The notes under the pieces: model-generated
Told to the model about the DNA's origin: nothing
The model's input: only the letters and a program-made list of their open reading frames with translations
The model's database searches: none
Shown here: positions 16,884 through 24,119 of the stretch, piece after piece
How positions within the stretch are numbered: position 1 is the first letter of the stretch
Layout of the letters: each line of letters starts with the position of its first letter
Source of the DNA: Streptomyces sp. ISL-36
GTDB taxonomy: Bacteria; Actinomycetota; Actinomycetes; Streptomycetales; Streptomycetaceae
Length of the DNA stretch: 38,828 nucleotides
NCBI RefSeq assembly: GCF_018614205.1
Contig: NZ_JAGGOS010000091.1
Coordinates: 1 to 38,828 of the forward strand
Direction: 5' to 3'
Translations under genes and position numbers: made by a program

Positions 16884-17768
16884 TCACACCCTTGCCTCTC
16901 GGTAGAGGTCGGTGGCGAGGGCGATGGCTGTGTGGGTGGCCGGGTGGGCGTCGTGGGTGCGCCAGATGATGTGGACGGGGACGGGGTCGGCGTCGCGCAG
17001 GGGGCGGTAGGTGATGCCGTCGCGGCGGTATTGGGCGGCGGTCGCCTGAGGGGTGAGGCCGATGCAGCGGCCGGTGGCGATGGCGGCGAGCCAGTCGTCG
17101 ATGTCGTGGGTGTACTCGACCGCGGGCCGATCGCGTCCGGGCCACAGGTCCAGGGTGGTGCTCCCGGTGCGGCGGTCGAGCGCCAGGGCGCGGCCGAAGA
17201 CCTCGTCCAAGCGGATGCTGCGGCGACGGGCCCAGGGATCGTCGGAGGCCATGGCGACGTAGCGGGCCTCGTAACCGATCAGCGCGTGGGACCAGGACGT
17301 GAGGTCGAGCGGGGCGCGGACGACGGCGAGGTCGCACCGGCCTTCGGCGAGGCCGCCGGTGGGGCTGTTGTGGCGGATCAGACGCAGTTCGGTCTCGGGG
17401 TGCTGTTCGTGCCAGCGGCGCTGGAACTCGGTCGTGTGGCGGCCGAAAGCGGACCAGGCGTGGCCGATGTGGAGGCGGGTGTGGCCGATGGTGGCTTCAC
17501 GGACGAGTTCGTCGGCGCCGGCGAGCAGGACGCGCGCACGGGCCAGGACCTGTACGCCGGCGGTGGTGGGGGAGACAAAGCGGCTGGTGCGGTGCAGCAG
17601 CCGCACCCCGAGCACCCCTTCCAGAGCGGTGAGGGTCCGCGAGACGGCGGCCTGGGAGATGCCGAGTTCATGGGCGGCGTCGGTGAAGCTGCCGGTGTCG
17701 ACGATGGCGACCAGGCAGCGCAGGTGTTTCAGCTCCAGCGCACCGGCCGTCTTGCTCGTACCATCCAT
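16884..17768 (-). CDS. LysR-family transcriptional regulator
   Basis: 294 residues from ATG 17768. An in-frame ATG at 17801 would add 11 residues, but the shorter start matches usual LysR lengths. The N-terminal winged helix is typical: LELKHLRCLVAIVDTGSFTDAA, then HELGISQAAVSRTLTALEGVLG and VRLLHRTSRFVSPTTAG. The effector domain follows: TRLHIGHAWSAFGRH, DLAVVRAPLDL, ARYVAMASDDPWARR, IGLTPQATAAQY. Family knowledge: LysR proteins bind T-N11-A boxes, usually regulating themselves and a divergent gene. The divergent neighbour is an EamA/RhtA exporter, and a perfect 15-bp box overlaps this start codon, which fits autorepression. The inducer is probably the exported compound or a relative (inference). 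Confidence 0.92.
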   Translation of the reverse strand: MDGTSKTAGALELKHLRCLVAIVDTGSFTDAAHELGISQAAVSRTLTALEGVLGVRLLHRTSRFVSPTTAGVQVLARARVLLAGADELVREATIGHTRLHIGHAWSAFGRHTTEFQRRWHEQHPETELRLIRHNSPTGGLAEGRCDLAVVRAPLDLTSWSHALIGYEARYVAMASDDPWARRRSIRLDEVFGRALALDRRTGSTTLDLWPGRDRPAVEYTHDIDDWLAAIATGRCIGLTPQATAAQYRRDGITYRPLRDADPVPVHIIWRTHDAHPATHTAIALATDLYREARV

Positions 17769-17810
17769 ACGCCCAGCGTATAGACCCGGCAGCGATTGCA
17801 TTTTGCGTAT
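17767..17810. promoter_or_regulatory. LysR box plus downstream half-site
   Basis: 17767-17781 reads ATACGCCCAGCGTAT, a perfect inverted repeat (ATACGC/GCGTAT, 3-bp spacer) that fits T-N11-A. The half-site GCGTAT recurs at 17805-17810, exactly 29 bp on, about three helical turns. This matches the recognition-plus-activation-site layout of LysR regulators. It ends 26 bp before the exporter ATG and overlaps the regulator ATG. Confidence 0.7.
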
Positions 17811-17836
17811 CCCGGTCGGCCTCCCATCGTGAGGAC

Positions 17837-18799
17837 ATGAAACCCGCGTCCTCGCCCGCGCCCGGCACCGCTGCCCCCGTCACCCCGGCTCCCGCCGCAT
17901 CGCAGGCCGCAGCCGCAGTTGTGCGTGGCTCTGCCCGGCGCACGGAGCGCTGGGGCGGGATGGCGCTGATGCTGGGCAGCGGACTGTCCAATCAGAGCGG
18001 AGCTGCTGTCGCGGCGCTCGCCTTCCCCGTCCTCGGGCCCGTCGGTGTGGTGGCGGTGCGCCAGTGGTTCGCCGCCGCCGTGCTCGGTGCGGTCGGCCGG
18101 CCGCGGCTGCGCGAGTTCACCGCGGCTCAGTGGCGTCCCGTGCTCGGCCTGGCGCTGGTGTTCGCCGCGATGAACCTGTCCCTGTACGCGGCGATCGAAC
18201 GGATCGGGCTCGGGCTGGCCGTCACGCTGGAATTCCTCGGCCCGCTGACCGTGGCCCTGGCCGGCTCCCGCCGCCGCATCGACCTCGTCGCCGCCCTGGC
18301 CGCGGCAGGAGCGGTGGTGGTACTCGCGCGCCCCACACCCTCCACCGACTACCTGGGCATCGGCCTCGCCCTGCTGGCGGCGGTCTGCTGGGGTTGCTAC
18401 ATCCTCTGCAACCGCACCGCCGGCGCCCGACTGCCCGGCCTGGAAGGCTCGGCCGCCGCAGCGCTGGTCTCCGGCGCCCTGTACCTGCCTGTGGGCGCCT
18501 GGGCCCTCTGGCAGCACTCGCCCACACCGGCGGCGCTGTGCTGCGCCCTGGCAGCCGGGGTGCTCTCCTCAGCTGTGCCGTTCGTGTCCGACCTCCTGGC
18601 GCTGCGCCGGGTGCCGCCGCACTTCTTCGGTGTCTTCATGAGCGTCAACCCCGTCTTCGCCGCGCTGATCGGCCTCGCCGTACTGGGCCAGCACCTCGAT
18701 GCAGCCTCCTGGCTGGCCATCGCAGTGATCGTCACCGCCAACACCGTCGTCGTCTCCACCGCGCCCCGCAGTGTCTCCGGCAACCGAGACGCCACGTGA
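17837..18799 (+). CDS. EamA-family (DMT) exporter, RhtA-like
   Basis: 320 residues; GAGGAC lies immediately before ATG 17837. After a 45-residue Ala/Pro-rich cytosolic leader come about ten membrane helices in two EamA halves. First half: GGMALMLGSGLSNQSGAAVAAL, GPVGVVAVRQWFAAAVLGAV, VLGLALVFAAMNLSLYAAI, IGLGLAVTLEFLGPLTVAL, LAAAGAVVVLA. Second half: LGIGLALLAAVCWGCYILCN, AAALVSGALYLPVGAW, LAAGVLSSAVPFVSDLLAL, HFFGVFMSVNPVFAALIGLAVLGQ, LAIAVIVTANTVVV. The AIERIGLGLAVTLEFLGPL segment is typical of RhtA, the threonine/homoserine efflux protein of the drug/metabolite transporter superfamily. Substrate is inferred only as an amino acid or similar small metabolite. Expression is probably controlled by the divergent LysR. 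Confidence 0.9.
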   Translation: MKPASSPAPGTAAPVTPAPAASQAAAAVVRGSARRTERWGGMALMLGSGLSNQSGAAVAALAFPVLGPVGVVAVRQWFAAAVLGAVGRPRLREFTAAQWRPVLGLALVFAAMNLSLYAAIERIGLGLAVTLEFLGPLTVALAGSRRRIDLVAALAAAGAVVVLARPTPSTDYLGIGLALLAAVCWGCYILCNRTAGARLPGLEGSAAAALVSGALYLPVGAWALWQHSPTPAALCCALAAGVLSSAVPFVSDLLALRRVPPHFFGVFMSVNPVFAALIGLAVLGQHLDAASWLAIAVIVTANTVVVSTAPRSVSGNRDAT

Positions 18800-18870
18800 A
18801 CCCCTGACGCCCACGCGCACTCCGAGCCCGCATCCTTCAACGGCCCTCCAGGACACGCCTTCCCCCGTCC

Positions 18871-19162
18871 GTGAGCCCCGGGGTGGCTGTGGGGCCGCCT
18901 TCCTCCGGTGACTACTCGCTCACGCTGTTCCCCGAGGACTGCGAGGTCCTCACCGTCGAATACAAGATCAACCTGCTACAAGATCAACCTGCTCGAGCCC
19001 GCCGCCGGCGACCATCTCGAGGCGATCGGCAGCGTCCTGAAGTCCGGACGTACTCTGACCGTGTGCCGGCTGGAGGTGTACGGCGTCCACGCAAACGGCG
19101 AGCGGAAGCTCGTCGCCAACGGGCAGCAGACGCTGATCCGCGTGAACAGGCCCGAGCAGTGA
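18871..19162 (+). pseudogene. PaaI-type hotdog thioesterase remnant, frameshifted by a 16-bp duplication
   Basis: Two pieces of one hotdog thioesterase lie in different frames. Frame 1 gives DYSLTLFPEDCEVLTVEYKINLL; the next frame gives YKINLLEPAAGDHLEAIGSV, then LKSGRTLTVCRLEVYGV and NGERKLVANGQQTL, ending at 19162. Both ends meet at YKINLL, which is encoded twice because TACAAGATCAACCTGC is present as two exact adjacent copies (18961-18976, 18977-18992). Removing one copy restores one continuous frame. The first 50 or so residues, which carry the HGG active-site region in the family, are not recognisable upstream, so the gene is also truncated. PaaI relatives hydrolyse acyl-CoA thioesters. 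Probably non-functional. Confidence 0.82.
18961..18992 (+). repeat. exact 16-bp tandem duplication
   Basis: TACAAGATCAACCTGC occurs twice head to tail with no mismatch. Sixteen is not a multiple of three, so it shifts the thioesterase frame by one base. The identity suggests a recent event, an assembly artefact, or a duplication kept by chance. Confidence 0.95.
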
Positions 19163-20196
19163 GCGACCACCCCTCGCTGCCGTCCTGGGTGACGTGGTGG
19201 CAGCGGCCCTTCCCCGACGCCAACACGTTCCTGCTGAACGGGGGCCAGCCTGCCCTGGTCGACAGCGGGTTCGTCGGCCACGCGGAGGAGACCGCCGCGT
19301 GGGCCCGTGCACACGCAGGTGCGATCGGGCTGGTCGTGAACACCCACTGGCACTCCGACCACGTCGGCGGCAACGCCCTCCTCCAAGCGCAAGGCGCCAT
19401 CGCGGCCGGGACGCCGAAGGCGGAGGCGATCGGGCGCCGGGACCCGGGCTGCTGCGCGGCCGAGTACCTGGACCAGCCCGTCGCCCCGTACACGGTCGAC
19501 ATGCCGCTCGACGACGGGCAGGTCCTCCGCCTCGGCGACACCGACGGGGAGGTCGTCCGCACTCCCGGGCACACGCCGGGCCATCTCGCGCTGTGGCAGC
19601 CGGAGGAGCGGCTCCTCATGGTCGGGGACGCGCTGTCGGACTGCGACGTCGGCTGGGTGAACCTCGCCGTCGACGGGCTCGAGGCGGCTGCCGCCGCCCT
19701 CGCCTCCCTCAAGCGGATGGCCGACCCCGCCCCGCGCGTGATCCTGCCCTCCCACGGCCCGATCCCCGCCGACCCGGCCGCGGCGTTCGCCGCCGCTCTG
19801 CGCCGTGCCCAGCGCCTCGTGGACGATCCGGACGGGGCCGTCTGGTACGGCGCGCGGCGGATCTTCGCGTTCGCCCTGATGATCCGCGAAGGGTTCCCGG
19901 CCCCCGAGGTCGAGCCGTACCTGCAGGCGCGGGCCTGGCTGACCGACGCCGCACGGCTCCTGGACCGCGACCGCGCGCCGGAGACTCTCGCCACCGAACT
20001 GGTCACGACCACGCGGGCAAGCGGCGCCGTGGTCCTCCAAGCGGCCGGTACCTGCGCGTCACAGTCGTTCCCGGGGGCCGATGCCGACGGTCGGGATCGC
20101 GGCTGGACCCGGCATGGCGGCATGGGTACAGGCGAAGGCAGGACCCGACGGGACCCACTGCCTGGGGTAGGCCCTGTGGAACAGCCTGCCCCATAG
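19159..20196 (+). CDS. MBL-fold metallo-hydrolase
   Basis: 345 residues from GTG 19159, which overlaps the thioesterase stop (GTGA). The zinc-binding motif HWHSDH (63-68) in VVNTHWHSDHVGG is intact. Further metal ligands are in VVRTPGHTPGHLAL (His of the third motif), VGDALSDCDVGW (Asp bridging the metals) and VILPSHGPIPAD (C-terminal His). The first strands, PDANTFLLNGGQPALVDSG, are standard for the family. The last 45 residues, after TTTRASGAVVLQ, are low-complexity and may be a frame run-on. Family knowledge: these are dinuclear metal hydrolases of thioesters, lactones or phosphodiesters. Linkage to a PaaI thioesterase hints at acyl-CoA or thioester hydrolysis. Because of the upstream duplication, the frame is also open without a stop from 18871. 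Confidence 0.9.
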   Translation: MSDHPSLPSWVTWWQRPFPDANTFLLNGGQPALVDSGFVGHAEETAAWARAHAGAIGLVVNTHWHSDHVGGNALLQAQGAIAAGTPKAEAIGRRDPGCCAAEYLDQPVAPYTVDMPLDDGQVLRLGDTDGEVVRTPGHTPGHLALWQPEERLLMVGDALSDCDVGWVNLAVDGLEAAAAALASLKRMADPAPRVILPSHGPIPADPAAAFAAALRRAQRLVDDPDGAVWYGARRIFAFALMIREGFPAPEVEPYLQARAWLTDAARLLDRDRAPETLATELVTTTRASGAVVLQAAGTCASQSFPGADADGRDRGWTRHGGMGTGEGRTRRDPLPGVGPVEQPAP

Positions 20197-20297
20197 CCCT
20201 GGCATTTCACCCCCTGGACCGCCATGGTGCCGACCACCGATCTTGAGATTCGGCGAGGCGTGAAGAGGCCGTGGCGCCCAGCCGGGATAGTGGAGGA

Positions 20298-21077
20298 ATG
20301 TGGCACGCGGACGGTTGGGACGTACGGGTACGGCTGGGAGTGCTGACTCCGCACGCCGACGTGGGGCCGGAGTCGGAACTGCGTGCCATGGCACCGTCCG
20401 ACGTGGGCATTCACGCAGCGCGTGTGCCGTTTGGCGCGATGCGCTCCGGCGGGCAGATGGACGCGACGATTCCCCTCGGCCCCGTACGTGCGTTCGCGGA
20501 ACCACCGCATGTTGACGACGCCGCCGAACTGATGGCCGCGGCGCCGGTGGACGCCATCGCCTTTGCCTTCACGAGCTCGGCGTACGTGATCGGTGCACGC
20601 GGCGAGGCCGACATGCTCACCCGCCTGTCCCAGCGGGCCCGGGGCCTGCCCTTGGTCGCCACCTGTGCCGCCGCCGTCCAGGCCCTGCACGCTGTGGGGG
20701 CCACCAGCATCTGCCTGATCGATCCACCCTGGTTCGACGCGGCGCTGAGCGAACTCGGTCGCGCCTATTACCAGCAAGCCGGCTTCGAGGTGACGTTCGC
20801 AGGTCCGTGTTCCCTTCCCAGCGGCCAGCAACTCATCCAGCCCCGCCATCTCCATGACTGGGTCGCCGAACACGTACCCGACACCGCCGAAGCCGTCGTC
20901 ATTGGCGGCAACGGCTTCCGCGCCGTCTCCGTCATCGAGGCGCTGGAACGCACCACCGCACGCCCCGTCCTGACGGCCAACCAAGTCCTCCTGTGGGCCG
21001 CGCTCCATGCGGCAGGCTCCGAGACCCGCGACATCGTGCACTACGGCCAGCTGTTCAGAGCACCGATGCACCCCTGA
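20298..21077 (+). CDS. Asp/Glu racemase / maleate isomerase superfamily protein lacking both catalytic Cys
   Basis: 259 residues. ATG 20298 abuts GGAGGA (20292-20297), closer than ideal, but MWHADGWDVRVRLGVLTPHAD matches the usual N-terminus of this group. Superfamily features: GVLTPHADVGPESELRAM, VDAIAFAFTSSAYVIG, GLPLVATCAAAVQALHAVGA, PPWFDAALSELGRAYYQQAGFEV, VIGGNGFRAVSVIEALE and RPVLTANQVLLWAALHAAG. In maleate isomerases and Asp/Glu racemases the catalytic cysteines sit in CTSGS-like and SCTN-like motifs. Here those read FTSS (91-94) and GGNGF (203-207), so both are absent; the nearby Cys123 is in a different motif. Chemistry therefore cannot be the usual two-Cys isomerisation. I cannot tell whether it is an enzyme of other mechanism or a binding protein. 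The gene is alone, with a hairpin after its stop. Confidence 0.82.
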   Translation: MWHADGWDVRVRLGVLTPHADVGPESELRAMAPSDVGIHAARVPFGAMRSGGQMDATIPLGPVRAFAEPPHVDDAAELMAAAPVDAIAFAFTSSAYVIGARGEADMLTRLSQRARGLPLVATCAAAVQALHAVGATSICLIDPPWFDAALSELGRAYYQQAGFEVTFAGPCSLPSGQQLIQPRHLHDWVAEHVPDTAEAVVIGGNGFRAVSVIEALERTTARPVLTANQVLLWAALHAAGSETRDIVHYGQLFRAPMHP

Positions 21078-21099
21078 GCCGGGCACCGGAAGTCCCAGG

Positions 21100-21137
21100 G
21101 CCGGCCGGGATGCCTGCGCAGGCGGCTCACGGCCGGC
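21100..21137 (+). terminator. nested hairpin after the racemase-like gene
   Basis: Outer arms GCCGGCC (21100-21106) and GGCCGGC (21131-21137) enclose the perfect palindrome GCCTGCGCAGGC (21112-21123). It starts 22 bases after the stop. There is no T-run, as is common for Streptomyces terminators. Confidence 0.5.
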
Positions 21138-21632
21138 GGTCGCCGACCACATCAACCTCCAAGAGCCGCATGCAAGGCGCAACACATGCGACCGAACGCC
21201 GCGCCGCCGCCAGAGGCAGCACGCGGGGGGCTTCCGGTCCACGCCCGGCCGCAGCCCGAGGATGATCAGGACGCCGACGGGGACGCACACCATCTCGCCG
21301 TCCATGAGGTCGGCTGGGCCGCCGTTCTGGCCATGGGGAACGTGACCGATCCACTGAGCAAGACGCGGATCCGGAGAAGGTCGAGACCGGCTCGGCCGTA
21401 TCCGGCGCTTCGACTTGCCCGACCGCAGCCGGTCGGGGTGCCTCATTGCCCGGTGAAGGGCCCGCTGGCGGTTGGGCAGGGCGGCCCGGAGAGGTTACTG
21501 GGCCGGTGTGCTGACCGTGCCCTGTTCGAGGGTGACTATCTCGTGGTCGAACACGTGAAAATCTATGTTGGCCGGAGTAGACATTGGGCTGTGGGGCGGT
21601 TACGGTTTCTCTCGTAGCCGAGATCGAGAAGG

Positions 21633-21657
21633 GCCCGGCAGAGATGACCTGCCGGGC
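21633..21657 (+). other. 9-bp RNA hairpin in the MerR leader
   Basis: GCCCGGCAG (21633-21641) and CTGCCGGGC (21649-21657) pair perfectly around the 7-base loop AGATGAC. No T-tract follows. It may be a leader structure or an operator-like inverted repeat. Confidence 0.6.
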
Positions 21658-21782
21658 AGTAGTACCCGCAAGTCGCAGTTCGCAGGACGGTGCGGTGGTG
21701 GAGTTCCGAAGCCAGAGCGGTTGCAGGACGGGCGACGGGACTGACGGCCGGACCGGGTGGCCCGCAGTGATCAGGGGCCGCC

Positions 21783-21815
21783 ATGAGCAGTACGCAGTAC
21801 CTGTTTGGTGAGTGA
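21783..21815 (+). CDS. possible leader peptide of 10 residues
   Basis: ATG 21783 reads MSSTQYLFGE and then TGA. AGGGG lies 5-6 bases upstream, an acceptable Shine-Dalgarno. It sits between the two hairpins of the MerR leader, which suggests an attenuation-type peptide, but an ORF this short can arise by chance. Confidence 0.2.
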   Translation: MSSTQYLFGE

Positions 21816-22024
21816 TCAGTTCGGAGGGAAGAACGGAGGAGTTGAGCGCCATCAGGATCGCCCGGATGGAGGTATGGAGTCCGGGTACCGCAGGACATCG
21901 ATAGGCAGGTGGTCTCCGGTCACGCAACCGCGATCCCCGCATCCCCGGCAGCAGTCAGGCTGGGTCCGCGGAAACAGAAGGTCGGCGCAGTATGAGGGCC
22001 GACAGATGGTGTAGCAGTTCCTTC

Positions 22025-22057
22025 GGGGCCCTGGTGCCGGTTCGGCGCCAGGGCCCC
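22025..22057 (+). other. 15-bp hairpin immediately upstream of the MerR-type gene
   Basis: GGGGCCCTGGTGCCG (22025-22039) pairs with CGGCGCCAGGGCCCC (22043-22057) around a GTT loop. All 15 pairs form if one is a G-U wobble. It ends 16 bases before the Shine-Dalgarno GAGAGG. It could be an attenuator, a terminator for upstream transcription, or an mRNA stability element. Confidence 0.7.
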
Positions 22058-22083
22058 TCGACGCGTTTCACAGAGAGGTGCCG

Positions 22084-22476
22084 ATGACAGCAGACGACTC
22101 CTACGGCCGTCTTGATGACGATGACTACCCCGCCTACACGATGGGGCGGGCTGCCGAGATACTCGGCACCACGCAGGGCTTCCTCCGTGCCATCGGTGAA
22201 GCCCGTCTCATCACCCCTCTGCGTTCCACTGGCGGCCACCGGCGTTACTCCCGCTACCAGTTGCGTATCGCCGCTCGAGCTCGGGAGCTGGTCGACCAGG
22301 GGACGCCCATCGAGGCTGCCTGCCGCATCGTCATCCTCGAAGACCAACTCGAAGAAGCCCGGCGTATCAACGCCGAATACCGCCGCGCCGCCGAGGCGGC
22401 GAACCCACCGGCCGCAACCCCCAACCAGGCTGCCGCCACCACAGCTCCCGGACCACAGCCACAGACAGGACCATAA
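22084..22476 (+). CDS. small MerR-type helix-turn-helix protein
   Basis: 130 residues from ATG 22084, with GAGAGG five to six bases upstream; a GTG at 22078 is in frame but less well placed. After an acidic leader (DDSYGRLDDDDYP) comes a MerR HTH: YTMGRAAEILGTTQGFLRAIGEARLI, wing TPLRSTGGHRRYSRYQL, then helix RIAARARELVDQGTPIEAACRIVI. A coiled-coil-like helix LEDQLEEARRINAEYRRAAEAA should dimerise it, and the tail is Ala/Pro/Thr-rich. There is no effector domain, as in BldC-like and other small Streptomyces MerR proteins, so it probably acts by DNA binding alone. Its long structured leader suggests post-transcriptional control. Target genes are unknown. Confidence 0.88.
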   Translation: MTADDSYGRLDDDDYPAYTMGRAAEILGTTQGFLRAIGEARLITPLRSTGGHRRYSRYQLRIAARARELVDQGTPIEAACRIVILEDQLEEARRINAEYRRAAEAANPPAATPNQAAATTAPGPQPQTGP

Positions 22477-22961
22477 CGAGCTGGTGCCCCGCAAGCGCTG
22501 CGAGCCGATGCGCGAGTGGGTCCGGCTCCTGCACGAGACCTTCGCCGTGACACGCAGATTCCGGTGAGCCTGCCCGGCCGTTGACGAGTCTGTGGCGAGG
22601 GGGGATCCGGGGAGCGACGTGCAACTCTCGCGATCTTGTCCCAGCTCTGGAGGGCGGCAAACCGGAACGAGTTCGGCTGCCTCTGCCCCCTGGCCGGATG
22701 ACAAGCGGCACATGGGTGTGGCCCCGGCATGAGATGCCGGGGCGCCACACCGCAACCGGAGGAACGGGTACGGGCCTGTCCCGGCTCGGGCTCGACTGGC
22801 TCCTCGGAGAGGGGAGGGGTAGATCCGGCCGGGTACCACAGGGGCGGGCGGCAGCTGGCTCTCGCGCTGCGCACCGGACTCCTCGGATCCGGGCTCGGAC
22901 CCGGGCTCGGACCCGGACCCGGGCTCGGGCTCGGCCCGCCCCTCGACGCCGCGGGGCGCCC
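22477..22961. other. intergenic region of 485 bp
   Basis: Lies between the convergent MerR-type and sigma-factor genes. No gene is supported; short frames here lack Shine-Dalgarno sequences and known motifs. It ends in a GC-rich 12-bp repeat array at 22882-22935. Confidence 0.5.
22882..22935. repeat. 12-bp GC-rich tandem repeat
   Basis: Overlapping copies and half-copies of CGGGCTCGGACC run just beyond the sigma-factor stop (22962). The array ends with CGGACCCGGGCTCGGGCTCGG-type variants. It may contribute to termination, but no clean stem is seen. Confidence 0.65.
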
Positions 22962-23936
22962 TCAGCTCACCAGCCAAGGCTGCAGCTTCTCGGGATTCCG
23001 TACCGCCCAGAAGCGGCTGATCCGCTTCCCCGCGATGTCGAACGCCATCACCGACATGGTGACGCCACCTTGCTGGACCACCAGGCCGGGCTGACCGTTG
23101 ACCGTTCGCTCCAGGAACGACAGATCGGGCGCGGCGCTGGCGATGGCGACCAAGTGGTGCGCGATCTGCTCGCTGCCTCCGGTCGGAGGTGCGGCGCTGA
23201 CCAGGCCGCCGCCGTCGGCGAGCCCGACGGCGTCCGGGTCGAGGAGGCCAATGAGGGCGTCGATGTCCTTGGCTTCCCACGCCTGCTTGAAGTTTCTGAC
23301 GATGTCGGCGCGCTGGGCCTGGGCCGCCGGGGTCGGAGCCTGAGTCGGGGGAGCGTGCGCCGCGCGTACGCGGCGGCGGGCCGAGGAGGCCAGCTGACGG
23401 CACGCACCCTGGCTACGGCCGACGATCTCCGCCACCTCCGCGAAGGAGTAACGGAAGACGTCGTGAAGGATGAACGCGACGCGCTCGGCCGGAGTCATCG
23501 CTTCCAGTACCACCAGGAACGCCATGTTGATGGATTCGTCGAGAGTGACTCGGTCGGCCGGGTCGACCGCCCCGCCGTCCGACGGCCCGCTGTGCCACTC
23601 CGTGCGATCTGGCACTGGCTCCGGGATCCATTCACCCACGTAGCTCTCGCGCCGGGCCCGCGCCGAGCCGAGCAGGTCGAGGCAGATCCGGCTGGCGACC
23701 GTCGTCAGCCAGCCGCCGGGGGACTCGATGGCCTTCCGCCGCTCACGGGGCATGGCGTACCAGCGGGCGTACGTCTCCTGCACGACGTCCTCCGCGTCGG
23801 CCAGGGAGCCGAGGAGCCGGTACGCGAGGTTGATCAACTGACGCCGCTCGCTGGTGATCACGCTCAGGCTCGGTTCGAGCCGGCCCTCTCCTGGCCCGGA
23901 TCGTGTCTCGGATCGGGATCGGGACTGGGTCCTCAT
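22962..23936 (-). CDS. sigJ: ECF41-family RNA polymerase sigma factor (SigJ-like) with SnoaL-like C-terminal domain
   Basis: 324 residues from ATG 23936; GGGAGC lies about 11 bases upstream. Region 2 (about 28-95): SERRQLINLAYRLLGS, LADAEDVVQETYARWY. Region 4 (about 135-192): AFLVVLEAMTPAERVAFIL, FAEVAEIVGRSQGACRQLASSA. Residues about 208-320 form an NTF2/SnoaL-like domain. The three ECF41 signatures are present with small changes: WIPEP (103-107; usually WLPEP), DGGGL (241-245; usually DGGGR) and NPEKL (314-318; usually NPDKL). Family knowledge: the C-terminal domain both stimulates and restrains the sigma factor, replacing an anti-sigma, and the usual neighbour is a carboxymuconolactone decarboxylase, oxidoreductase or epimerase. 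That neighbour is present, divergently. The activating signal is unknown. Confidence 0.94.
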   Translation of the reverse strand: MRTQSRSRSETRSGPGEGRLEPSLSVITSERRQLINLAYRLLGSLADAEDVVQETYARWYAMPRERRKAIESPGGWLTTVASRICLDLLGSARARRESYVGEWIPEPVPDRTEWHSGPSDGGAVDPADRVTLDESINMAFLVVLEAMTPAERVAFILHDVFRYSFAEVAEIVGRSQGACRQLASSARRRVRAAHAPPTQAPTPAAQAQRADIVRNFKQAWEAKDIDALIGLLDPDAVGLADGGGLVSAAPPTGGSEQIAHHLVAIASAAPDLSFLERTVNGQPGLVVQQGGVTMSVMAFDIAGKRISRFWAVRNPEKLQPWLVS

Positions 23937-23969
23937 GATGTCGCTGCTCCCTTGGCCGTCTTCTGTCAC

Positions 23970-24000
23970 CAGTACGACGAGACAGCCCCTCGGAATGTGA
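23970..24000 (-). promoter_or_regulatory. ECF41-type promoter candidate facing the sigma-factor gene
   Basis: On the minus strand this 31-bp arm reads TCACATTCCGAGGGG then CTGTCTCGTCGTACTG. It matches the opposite arm at 24016-24046 in 27 of 31 positions. It fits a TCACATT -35 and CGTC -10 (23979-23976) with a 14-15 bp spacer. About 40 bases separate CGTC from the sigma ATG. Autoregulation is inferred. Confidence 0.65.
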
Positions 24001-24015
24001 GGTGGGTGGGCCGCC

Positions 24016-24046
24016 TGACATTCCGGCGGACTGTCTCGTCGTACTG
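24016..24046 (+). promoter_or_regulatory. ECF41-type promoter candidate facing the AhpD-like operon
   Basis: Reads TGACATTCCGGCGGA then CTGTCTCGTCGTACTG, a mirror copy of the arm at 23970-24000, 15 bp away. TGACATT resembles the -35, and CGTC at 24037-24040 the -10, of ECF41 promoters (recalled as TGTCACA and CGTC). The gene start is at 24120. Confidence 0.7.
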
Positions 24047-24119
24047 CTGGGACGAACTCGAACCCCCGAACACCCACCCCAGCAACATGACGCACATGAA
24101 CACACAAAGGAGCTCGCCC

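Larger units (their letters stand above)
21138..22083 (+). other. long untranslated region before the MerR-type gene
   Basis: About 950 bp with no gene I can support. Codon bias is not gene-like in any frame. From about 21590 onward it looks like a structured leader: a perfect 9-bp hairpin at 21633-21657, a short ORF at 21783, several strong Shine-Dalgarno-like runs (GGAGGG about 21833, GGAGGAG about 21845), and a 15-bp hairpin at 22025-22057 that ends 26 bases before the MerR start. Confidence 0.5.

Noticed and set aside
18984..21446. 820-residue minus-strand open frame
   Set aside because: It runs opposite the MBL and racemase-like genes, whose motifs are clear on the plus strand. Its own sequence is Ser/Arg/Pro-rich without domain pattern.
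21955..23403. 482-residue minus-strand frame across the MerR gene and the sigma-factor end
   Set aside because: It overlaps two well-supported genes in other frames and has low-complexity repeats coming from the 12-bp DNA array.
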